Positions 47,109 through 55,300 of a stretch of 64,000 nt of DNA are shown piece after piece; within the stretch, counting starts at the first letter, position 1; the number at the start of each line of letters is the position of its first letter. The DNA lies in contig JAAYKY010000009.1 of the NCBI GenBank assembly GCA_012522185.1, positions 1 to 64,000 of the forward strand, read 5' to 3'. The position numbers and the translations under genes were made by a program. This stretch comes from Flavobacteriaceae bacterium. Lineage in GTDB: Bacteria; Bacteroidota; Bacteroidia; Flavobacteriales; Weeksellaceae. The notes under the pieces are model-generated. The model did not search any database. It was not told the origin of the DNA and saw only the letters and a list, made by a program, of their open reading frames with translations.

Positions 47109-47864
47109 TCAAACCCATCCTTCACGAATGGATTTCGAAATCAATTCCGTCAAATTCGAACAACCGGACTTTTTCAAAATGTTCTTTCGATGCGTCTGAA
47201 TCGTATAGATACTCAGATTCAATTTCTGGGCAATCTCAGAACTACTATGTCCTTGAATGACTTCCGATAGGACTTTCCTTTCGCGACGGCTCAGCAAAGC
47301 CTCCGCTTTTTTGAAACCATTGCGCTCGTGGTAATTGTAAAATGAAGGTGCGCCGTTCATACCGATGAAAGATAATTTTGGAATTCCCTGAATGCCAAGA
47401 TGTGAAATATCCGTGAAAATACCCAAAGTCCTTGCGCCACCGTCAGGGAAATAAAACAATGGAATTACTTGTTGCATGACTCTTTTGTATTCACCCGAAG
47501 AAGTGGAAATCCGATAATCATAAGAAAACTTATAATTGAAAAAATCAGAAGGATCCAATTGAGTGAAAAACTCAACTGCCGTGCGTTCGTAATTTAAATA
47601 ATAAGGCGAATCCTCCGGATGCACATTCTCCATCATATGCTGCAAAGTGAAATCCTCCGGCTTACAGCCTATCAGATGAAAAGACTGAGGAGAAACATAT
47701 TCCATTTCCGCTTTTTGGGTGTTGAAAATCACATAAAAATATTCGCCAATGTGAAAAGCATCCAAAAACTTTTCAAGGATTTCTTTTTCAGAAATATTCA
47801 ATTCTTCATTAACAGTCGTGGGAATCTTTTGCCAGATCTCAACCAATTTCTTAATTTTTTCCAT
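47109..47864 (-). CDS. PAS-LuxR transcriptional regulator
   Basis: 251 residues. The N-terminal PAS-like region (about 45-160; FYVIFNTQKAEMEYVSPQSFHLIGCKPEDFTLQHMMENVHPED) matches a PAS fold, and the C-terminal LuxR HTH (about 187-245; LSRRERKVLSEVIQGHSSSEIAQKLNLSIYTIQTHRKNILKKSGCSN) closely resembles the HTH of the nearby response regulator. It lacks a receiver domain, so it probably binds a ligand directly. It lies 113 bp upstream of the kinase gene on the same strand. Confidence 0.9.
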   Translation of the reverse strand: MEKIKKLVEIWQKIPTTVNEELNISEKEILEKFLDAFHIGEYFYVIFNTQKAEMEYVSPQSFHLIGCKPEDFTLQHMMENVHPEDSPYYLNYERTAVEFFTQLDPSDFFNYKFSYDYRISTSSGEYKRVMQQVIPLFYFPDGGARTLGIFTDISHLGIQGIPKLSFIGMNGAPSFYNYHERNGFKKAEALLSRRERKVLSEVIQGHSSSEIAQKLNLSIYTIQTHRKNILKKSGCSNLTELISKSIREGWV

Positions 47865-48068
47865 GGAAAGGGGCGGTTAAATTAAATTAAAAAAAGGTCG
47901 AAGTGGTCAGGCCTATGCAAGGTAGGGAAAAAATCACCTGTTTTTTTGAAAACTAAAAAAAAATCCTATGAAAAATGCAGATAAATTGCAAAAGCTGATT
48001 TAATTTTGCACTGAATTACAGACCGTAAAATATTTCCAAAAACATTCCGAAAAATAATTCTGAATAAT

Positions 48069-48098
48069 TTTGGAAAATGAAAAATAGCTGTATATTTG
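48069..48098 (+). promoter_or_regulatory. rpmH promoter
   Basis: TTTG (48069-48072) and TATATTTG (48091-48098), 18 bp apart, are an almost ideal Bacteroidota promoter. The start would be near 48105, about 30 bp before the rpmH ATG. Confidence 0.75.
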
Positions 48099-48134
48099 CA
48101 CACCATTTGAGAAAATGTAGAAAAGCTTAGAAAA

Positions 48135-48290
48135 ATGAAAAGAACATTTCAACCCAGCAACAGAAGAAAAAGAAATAAACACGGATTCCGTGAAAGAATG
48201 GCTACTAAAAACGGTCGTAAAGTTTTGGCAGCACGCAGAAAAAGGGGCAGAAAGCAATTGACGATTAGCGAAGTTAGGGCTAAACGATAA
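48135..48290 (+). CDS. rpmH: 50S ribosomal protein L34
   Basis: 51 codons, beginning [20 protein letters not shown] and ending TISEVRAKR; the RTFQPSxRKRxxxHGFRxRM core is the L34 signature and the chain is very basic, as expected for a protein buried in 23S rRNA. It is monocistronic with a strong promoter and terminator. In many bacteria rpmH sits beside rnpA and dnaA; here neither neighbour is present. Confidence 0.97.
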   Translation: MKRTFQPSNRRKRNKHGFRERMATKNGRKVLAARRKRGRKQLTISEVRAKR

Positions 48291-48316
48291 TCGCTAATAT
48301 TATATTAAAAAGACCA

Positions 48317-48348
48317 AAGTCCGGAAGTAACTTCCGGGCTTTTTTTTA
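48317..48348 (+). terminator. rho-independent terminator of rpmH
   Basis: Stem AAGTCCGGAAG/CTTCCGGGCTT (one G-T pair) with a 3-base loop and a run of eight T. The T-run merges into TATATTTG (48347-48354), a probable -7 box for the FtsE-like gene. Confidence 0.92.
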
Positions 48349-48375
48349 TATTTGTTCCAAACTAATGTATTCGCA

Positions 48376-49071
48376 ATGTCAGAGAAAGTAATCCAATTGG
48401 AAAAAGCATTCATCTACCAAAGAAATTATTTGGTGTTGAATCAAGTTGATTTTGAATTGAATGAAGGAGAATTTGCATACTTAATTGGAAAAACAGGAAG
48501 TGGAAAATCAAGTCTGCTCAAAGTTCTCTACGGCGATCTACCACTGACAGAAGGATATGGAAAAGTAGTGGACATCGAACTCAACGGAATGCGCACAAGT
48601 AAAATCCCCGTGCTTCGACGACACATTGGAATTGTATTCCAAGACTTCCAACTTTTACTCGACCGAAACGTCGAAAAAAACCTTTCCTTTGTACTCAAAG
48701 CCACCGGATGGAAAGACAAAAACCTGATCAATGAAAGAATTGACGAGGTCTTGGAAAGCGTAGGGATGATTTCCAAAAAGAAAATGATGCCCTTCCGACT
48801 TTCCGGTGGGGAACAACAAAGGGTATCCATCGCAAGAGCACTTCTCAATCATCCCCGATTGATCCTTGCCGATGAGCCGACCGGAAACCTCGATCCCGAA
48901 ACTTCTTTTGAAATCATGAACCTGATTCGAAACCTTTCCAAAGAAAAAAATGTAGCGGTCTTGATGGCAACTCACGATTACAACATCATTCAGAAATTCC
49001 CGGCCAAAACTTTCCGATGCGAAGACGGAAAAGTACACGTCGCAGAGTCTGAATCTTTATTCTTAGGATAA
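48376..49071 (+). CDS. ftsE: FtsE-like ABC transporter ATP-binding protein
   Basis: 231 residues from MSEKVIQLEKAFIYQ. Walker A YLIGKTGSGKSSLLK, Q-loop FQDFQLL, signature LSGGEQQRVSIARAL, Walker B LILADEPTGNLDP and the H-loop ATHDYN are all intact. The DEPTGNLDP-type sequence and length match FtsE, which with FtsX controls septal peptidoglycan hydrolases; ftsX is not next to it here. A TTG at 48352 is an in-frame alternative but lies inside the probable promoter. It abuts the glycosyltransferase gene. Confidence 0.88.
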   Translation: MSEKVIQLEKAFIYQRNYLVLNQVDFELNEGEFAYLIGKTGSGKSSLLKVLYGDLPLTEGYGKVVDIELNGMRTSKIPVLRRHIGIVFQDFQLLLDRNVEKNLSFVLKATGWKDKNLINERIDEVLESVGMISKKKMMPFRLSGGEQQRVSIARALLNHPRLILADEPTGNLDPETSFEIMNLIRNLSKEKNVAVLMATHDYNIIQKFPAKTFRCEDGKVHVAESESLFLG

Positions 49072-49953
49072 ATGCTCTCCGTTTTAGTTCCGGTTTTTAA
49101 TTGGGATATACGAAATTTGATTCTAAAATTGCATCAGCAATGCCTGGAAACGGGAATCGAATTCGAACTAATGGCCGTGGACGATTTTTCGACCGATCCA
49201 GAAATTCAATCCAAAAACAGAGAAATCCAACTTCCCCATTTTCGATTGATTGAACTCGAAAAAAACGTCGGCAATGCCGAAGCAAGAAACATCCTCGCAA
49301 GAACTGCAAAGTTTAATTGGCTTTTGTTTCTCGATGCCGATATGATCCCAGCTCAAAAAAATTTCATACAAGTTTACCTCGAGGAAATTCAAAAAAACAA
49401 TTTCGATATCATGAGCGGAGGAATTCTTTACGAAGACCAAGTCGCAAAAGAGTTTCAATTGAAATGGCTGCACGGAAAGAAAACCGAAGAACAAATTCCC
49501 GGAAAAGATCCTTATTTGGAAATACGAGGCAATAATTTTTTGGTACGAAAAGAAATTTTTCTCCAAAATCCATTCGGAGGATTACCCGAAAATTACGGAT
49601 ACGTCGATACCCATTTTGGACTCAAATTAAAAGTATCCAAAGCAACTGTGAAAATCATCGATAATCCCTGCATCCATCTCGGCTTGGAAACCAATCCCAA
49701 ATTTGTAGAAAAACATAAAAAAGCCGTCCGAAATGCATTCTGGATGATGAATAACCAAGCCGAAATGGCAGAAAACCTGAAAATAATTCGAACTTATAAG
49801 AAGCTTAAAAGCCTGGGATTGAGAAAAATTTTTGGGTGGATTTTTAGAAAGTTTGAAAAGAAAATGCTTGCGAATTTGCATTCCGAAAAACCATCCCTTT
49901 TTCTATTTCAATTGTACAAATTAGGCTATATCTGCACTTTGAAAGAAGAATAA
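49072..49953 (+). CDS. family 2 glycosyltransferase
   Basis: 293 residues, GT-A fold: LSVLVPVFNWDIRNLILKLHQQC, VDDFSTDPEIQ, and the DxD-type LFLDADMIPAQKNF. A middle RGNNFLVRKEIFL region binds acceptor. It is likely to act at the inner leaflet on a polysaccharide or lipid. The start codon directly follows the FtsE-like stop, and the 3' end overlaps the convergent family 4 glycosyltransferase by 28 bp. Confidence 0.9.
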   Translation: MLSVLVPVFNWDIRNLILKLHQQCLETGIEFELMAVDDFSTDPEIQSKNREIQLPHFRLIELEKNVGNAEARNILARTAKFNWLLFLDADMIPAQKNFIQVYLEEIQKNNFDIMSGGILYEDQVAKEFQLKWLHGKKTEEQIPGKDPYLEIRGNNFLVRKEIFLQNPFGGLPENYGYVDTHFGLKLKVSKATVKIIDNPCIHLGLETNPKFVEKHKKAVRNAFWMMNNQAEMAENLKIIRTYKKLKSLGLRKIFGWIFRKFEKKMLANLHSEKPSLFLFQLYKLGYICTLKEE

Positions 49954-51050
49954 ATTTTCTCTAATTTTTGCTCTTCATTTTCCCAATTGAAAACTTCAGC
50001 CGCCTTTTTTAAATTCTCCACATACGGCGATTTTCCTTCCTCCAACATTTCATGAATTAATTCTGCAATATGTTGAGGTGTATGATTTTGAATGGTTTTT
50101 CCGATGCCGAATTTTTCAATCGTATTTTTAATTTCAGGCAAATTCGTACCCAAAACCGGAATGCCCGCATGAGTATAGTCAAAAATTTTATTGGGCAAAG
50201 CATAGCGATAACTGATGCCGAAATCTTCTTCCAAACTCAAACCCAAATCCGCGCGTGGCGTGATGGATTTTAGTTGGGAAGGCGAAACTTGCCCGATGAA
50301 TTTTACTGTATCTTCTAAATTCAATTCCGAAGTCAAAGCCTCAAATTCGGATTTTTTCGGGCCGACTCCCACAATCCATAATTGCGCATTTTCTACGAAC
50401 TGCATGGCTTCAATCATCTTATCGATCCCACGGCTGAAATTCAAAACGCCCTGATAAATCAAAACCTTTTCCCCTGGTTTTAATTCGGGCAAAGAAAGAT
50501 TTAATTCTTCCTTTATAGGTTGAACCATAGGGACATTCATAATTACTTCCGGACGTATTTTATAGGTCTTTTCAAACCAGTCCGCATAGCCTTCGCTCAC
50601 CGTATAGAAAACTTTGATTTTCGGAACGATGAAACCTTCCAAAGCCTTCCAGATTTTCTTGCGAAACGGACGATTGTACAAAGTCGGAACTTCCGAAAAA
50701 ATTTCATGGCTGTCAAAAACCAATTCGCATCCTTTGATTTTACTCACCAAGTAATTCGGCAAAAGCGCATCCAAATCATTGGCCAATAAAACATCTTCTT
50801 TATTAGTGATTTTCAGTAGTTTACGAAATAATTTCCAATTAAAATTCAGGTACATTTTCATTCCACTTTGCGCCGAAAGGGACAGAACATGAACCGGGTA
50901 GGGGAATTTCAATTCAGGATTTCCACGCAAATTGGTCGCCACCACTTCCACATCAAAACCAAATTTCATCAGAGAATTACAGACTTTCTGCACACGCTGA
51001 TCGCCCTGATAATTATTGATGACCGAAGTGATGATTTTGCGTTTTTTCAT
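49926..51050 (-). CDS. family 4 (GT-B) glycosyltransferase
   Basis: 374 residues. N-terminal Rossmann part (VINNYQGDQRVQKVCNSLMKFGFDVEVVATN; DVLLANDLDALLPNYL; FDSHEIFSEVPTLYNRPFR) and C-terminal part (EKVLIYQGVLNFSRGIDKMIEAM, LWIVGVGPKKSEFEAL, LGLSLEEDFGISYRYALPNKIFDYTHAGIPVLGTNLPE) follow the GT-B pattern; the acidic EEDFGISYR replaces the usual E-x7-E. Acceptor and sugar are unknown. It is convergent with the family 2 gene. Confidence 0.9.
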   Translation of the reverse strand: MKKRKIITSVINNYQGDQRVQKVCNSLMKFGFDVEVVATNLRGNPELKFPYPVHVLSLSAQSGMKMYLNFNWKLFRKLLKITNKEDVLLANDLDALLPNYLVSKIKGCELVFDSHEIFSEVPTLYNRPFRKKIWKALEGFIVPKIKVFYTVSEGYADWFEKTYKIRPEVIMNVPMVQPIKEELNLSLPELKPGEKVLIYQGVLNFSRGIDKMIEAMQFVENAQLWIVGVGPKKSEFEALTSELNLEDTVKFIGQVSPSQLKSITPRADLGLSLEEDFGISYRYALPNKIFDYTHAGIPVLGTNLPEIKNTIEKFGIGKTIQNHTPQHIAELIHEMLEEGKSPYVENLKKAAEVFNWENEEQKLEKIYSSFKVQI

Positions 51051-51119
51051 ACCTGTTGTCTGTTATGCGCTTTGAGTTGAGTGTTCAGTTTTACCTAATT
51101 AATACATAACTCCAAACTT

Positions 51120-51350
51120 TTAACCCTTCACTTTATTGTCCTTGAAAACTAAGAAATATAATTGGATGAAAACCAAAATCGCATTGGGGATAACCACCGG
51201 CCAGAATTGAAAATAAGTTCCATAAACAACAAAACACAAACAACCGATCATATTGATGATACGGATGAATTTAATTTTGTTGACAAGGAAAGAAGAAACG
51301 ATAAAAACCGAGGCTGCATAGCCGATCCATTCAAATATATCGGGATTCAT
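51120..51350 (-). CDS. small YgjV-like inner membrane protein
   Basis: 76 residues from MNPDIFEWIGYAASVFIVSS with three hydrophobic helices (about 8-26, 30-48, 50-68). The pattern WIGYAASVFIVSSFLVNKIKFIRIINMIGCLCFVVYG matches the short YgjV-type membrane proteins common in Flavobacteriia; function unknown. A longer in-frame reading from 51452 adds residues unlike the family, so the inner ATG was used. Confidence 0.75.
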   Translation of the reverse strand: MNPDIFEWIGYAASVFIVSSFLVNKIKFIRIINMIGCLCFVVYGTYFQFWPVVIPNAILVFIQLYFLVFKDNKVKG

Positions 51351-51463
51351 AAAGTCAAAATTTGAGCAAAAGTAGGGAATTTTCAGCTTTCGAACTCCGA
51401 GAAAAATTAGTTGTGCTGTATAATGTATTCTTGTAGAATGTGTTTTTGTCACCCGAAGCTCCT

Positions 51464-51539
51464 TGTCATCCAGACGATAGGAAGGATCTAAGGAGCGTAT
51501 AGAGATTCATCACACTCATTCTTCGTGTTCTGAATGACA
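51464..51539. repeat. palindromic element R1
   Basis: 76 bp with imperfect terminal inverted repeats TGTCATCCAGA ... TTCTGAATGACA, inner blocks CGATAGGAAGGATCTAAGG and CACTCATTCTTCGTG. It is one of seven related copies in 51-62 kb. Confidence 0.9.
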
Positions 51540-51590
51540 GCTAACCTCTTTCTTCTTGTCTGCCAAAGCTCCTTGTCACCCGAAGCTCCT

Positions 51591-51787
51591 TGTCATCCAG
51601 ACGATAGGAAGGATCTAAGGAGCTTCTAGAGATTCATCACACTCATTCTTCGTGTTCTGAATGACAGCTAGCTCCTTGTCACTCAGAGCTGAGTTTACGA
51701 AGCGAAGAGTCTCAGGTTTTCTTGCTGTAAAATGTATATTGTATTCTTGTATATTGTACTTCGAACTTCGCCCTCCTATGTTCTACG
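51591..51787. repeat. composite repeat block, left copy (R2 plus tail)
   Basis: Palindromic element R2 (51591-51666) is followed by a TGTCACTCAGAGCTGAG segment (51677-51716), a CTCAGGTTTTCTTGCTGTA segment and a 21-bp tail ending CCTCCTATGTTCTACG. The same order recurs at 57592-57844 in the same direction. Confidence 0.85.
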
Positions 51788-51984
51788 CAAGTAGCTATGA
51801 ACACTATACCACGCTCACTAAAAAAACTACTGTAACTATGTGGTTTAAAAATCAGTCAACGTCAATTAGGCATACACAAACCTTGAACCTTAAACCTTGA
51901 ACCTTAAACTTTAAACCTTAAACCTTAAACCTCCACGCACTAGGATGAAAAGAAAAACCCGCCAATTTCGACGGGTTTCATGAA
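51788..51984. other. intergenic DNA with AAACCTT-type tandem repeat and terminator
   Basis: A degenerate seven-base repeat (AAACCTT and AACCTTA variants) fills 51878-51932, about eight units. It is followed by a hairpin AAACCCG/CGGGTTT (51955-51978) that, read on the minus strand, has a T-rich tail and ends the small anchored-protein gene. No gene is seen. Confidence 0.6.
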
Positions 51985-52254
51985 TTATACACTAAATTTT
52001 CTTTTCCTCAAATAATAAGCCCCTACCGCTATGCCCGCCAAAGGCAATAAAAACAACCAATCGTCGAGTGGGACGGGTTGAGGGTCGTCATCAGCTGGAG
52101 GTGGGTTTATAGTTCCATCCTCGAGAGCCATGGCTTTATGACTAAAAACAGTGTTTTGAGAATTTTCTTCGTCATAATTTAATTCATTACTTTCAAAAAA
52201 TTGTCCTAATGAAATTGTAGAGATTAAAACTGCTAAAATTGCAAACTTTTTCAT
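51985..52254 (-). CDS. small secreted protein with C-terminal sorting/anchor segment
   Basis: 89 residues: signal peptide (MKKFAILAVLISTISLGQ), an acidic middle, a proline-rich stretch (NPPPADDDPQPVPLDDW), then one hydrophobic helix (LFLLPLAGIAVGAYYL) and a basic end RKRKFSV. The tripartite motif, Pro/Asp signature, membrane helix and basic tail, is that of protein-sorting tails such as PEP-CTERM or the flavobacterial PID-like forms; the exact family is not certain. It lies 47 bp downstream of the large type IX-secreted protein gene on the same strand. Confidence 0.7.
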   Translation of the reverse strand: MKKFAILAVLISTISLGQFFESNELNYDEENSQNTVFSHKAMALEDGTINPPPADDDPQPVPLDDWLFLLPLAGIAVGAYYLRKRKFSV

Positions 52255-52301
52255 GTTGTAATTTTTATGCTAAAAAAACCTTCGACTTTATATCTTTGGT
52301 T

Positions 52302-55300
52302 TTATTGATTAATAATTTTTTTGCTTCGAATTTCTCCGTTTTCCGTTAAGACTTTTACAATCAGAACTTGAGTAGCAAGACTCATTCTGTGTATCTGATA
52401 AATATGTGCATTAACTTTTTCATTTCTATGAACTGACTTTCCATTTAAATCATATAATTCAACAGAAAGAATTCTTTCATTCTTTGACTCGATGACCAGG
52501 TTTTCTCCGCTATGATACACAAGTAGATTGTTTAATAATTCCGATTCGATGGTTTCCATCACCTCCTCAGGTTTGAAAACGATTTCAAAACGATCATGGA
52601 ACTCCCCAACTTCAGCTTCGAATTCGTAACCTCCATCAAGGCTAAGGTTATGTAATGTCTGTAAATAATTATCCTTTAGATAGATTTCCTGTCCTTCATC
52701 AAAAAGTCCATCCACGCGGTCGATTTCTATTTTGTATTTACCAAAAACAATCGGAGAAATTCCCAACGGAATGATGTCTTCTTCTGAGAAGGGAAGGGCT
52801 CTTGCCTGAACCGTATACTTCTCTTCATCAATTAAGCTGTACAAAGGAGCGGAACCCATTCTTCTGCCATCAAGCTGATGGTCATAATCATTTGTTGCTC
52901 CCGTCATATAACCCAGAAGTACTTGTGCAATGCTAAGGTCAGTTGTGATATCATATACATTTAACCAGAAACGATGTTTTTCTGTCGTTTCTATATTTCT
53001 TTGGAATATCCCTCTGTCGGCAACACGCATTCCATTATTGAAGTTTATAGTCCAGAGGGTATCTGTTGTTTCGGGACGTGAGGAATCTTCTACTACAAAA
53101 CCTTGTCCGATAGCAATATTATCATTCATTGGAGATGAACCTGGTACCGTATTTCCTCCTCCCCCCAATCGGGTTATAGTGGAATAATTGCTATTATAAT
53201 TTTCACTGTCCGAAGTAGGATAAACATGTGTCCATACATGAATGGCATCTACATCTGTATTTCCAGTGAAAAATTTATCTATTTCAATTGCTGATGGATA
53301 AGGATTTCCTACCATTGTATATTTTCCATAAGCTGGAACAGTATAAGAGCCATTATGAGGTGTACCGGTAAATATTCCGGTAACAGATTCTCCGGGCTCT
53401 GTAGAAGTATGATTGTTTTTTACACGTATTGAATAACCCCAACCGGGTTTAAAAGTATAGGTTGCAGGATTAAACTGATTTCCATTGATAAGTCCGTCAT
53501 GAGGCCAATCTTCCTCCGGAATTGTTGGCGGCATAGGATAATTCTCAGTATCTTCAAAAATACCTTTAAAATGACTTCCATTTGCACCCACATTGTAGCC
53601 ATTGTAAATATAAAAACGATTGATAAGAGTGCCGGGAGAGAAGTTTCTTACATTTTGTCCTGAAACCGGAGAAGACCAACCGGTTGCATCTTGTCTAACC
53701 ATAGGTTTGCTTTCTCGGTGAACAATGATGTTTCCTGTGTTATCAGCGTCAACGTCTTGTAATAAAGTAGCGTTGTTTTCAAAAGTCAATTGACCGCCTT
53801 CTTCTACCTGAACTCCTTTCTGTGCCGTAACTACATACGGAGTTTCAGTGTCCGGAGTAGAAGGGATATTGATATCACCCGATGGGGTTACCGATAAAAC
53901 ATTTTTGATTGTAAACCCTTTGCCACCCGGCGTTATATTTTGACCGGAAATAATCACATCATGGTATTCAGGGCTAACTTTTATACTTGTAATGGAATTG
54001 CCTGTAAACTCGATGGCACCGGCTGTGATATTATAAATTCCACCGGGACGAGGTTGTGTGCCGCCGGTACCGATGATTAGCTTTCCGCCGTCCATTGTAA
54101 AATCAGTGCTGTTTCCGTCAGGAGAACCTAAATTACGAGTTGTATAATCTACCGTTGGATTGCCTGTGATGAGGATAGATCCATTTGTATTTACATTTGT
54201 GACATTCTGTGGATTTTTTGTACCATTACCTGAAAAAATTAGGTGATAATATTCTTTTCCGGAACTGATGGCTTGTGCTACATCAGCATAATACTCAACT
54301 GTACTTCCCGTTTCCATGGTAAAATTGGTATCATTCACGATGGCTGAACCGCCACCGAATAAGCCGCCTGTATGTCGGGTTCTTAAAGTACCCCCATCCT
54401 TAACGAAAACGCCGCCCGGTGCCGTATTAGTGATTCGCATATTGGTAATATCCAAAGTTCCGTGGATGTTGAAATCTTCTTGTCTTTCAAAAGCAATATT
54501 TTGTGTGTTTTCACTGTTTTCTATTGTAAAAACTGAACCTGCAGTAACATTGGCACCATTAGGAAAACGAAGACGGTCATCTGTAATGTTGGTTACTATA
54601 GTAGCAGTTCCACCTAATTCGGGTACTACTTCTGAATTACCGATAATAACTGGACCACTATTACTTTTCATAATCAGTTTTCCTGAACCTCTTACACCAC
54701 CTACAAATGTTTTTTGCCCACTATTTTCAACACTAAAAGAAGTGGTTTCACCGACTATTTCAAGGATACTATAAAAGATATTGTTGTTGTTGTTAGTACC
54801 AAAAGCAAAAGTAGGAGTAGAGGTTACTCTGAATATTGGCATATCGTCCTCTTCATACGGGAAAAAGAAATCGTAATCATCTGGTGAAGAAGATCCCAAA
54901 GTGGTAGTTGAATTTGCCCATTCGCAAATTGCTGCATCTCCAAAATAAAAGATACCATTCCAGTACCCAATATAGGCATCCACAAAATCAGTTCCGCTAC
55001 CCATATCTGGACCTGCAATAATTTTCCCTCCGGTTTCTACCAGACCAAATGCGTTTCCATCCGGAATTACAAAATTACCCGGTGAATTAACCAAGAAAAC
55101 ACCTCCGTCTTTTATAAATAACTCAACACCATCCTGTTCTCCGCTTACAGAATAAGCATCGGGAGTAGTGACTTCTAACGTTCCATAAACTTGTGTATTT
55201 GTAATTGTTACAGCAGAGCTATTAATATTTACAGTATGCTCGGCTTGAATTACAACACTTTCAGCAGTAGCACCCGGATACGTACTTGCATCCCACCATT

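Noticed and set aside
48352-48375. TTG start for the FtsE-like gene
   Set aside because: It lies within or next to the TATATTTG promoter box; ATG 48376 gives the family N terminus.
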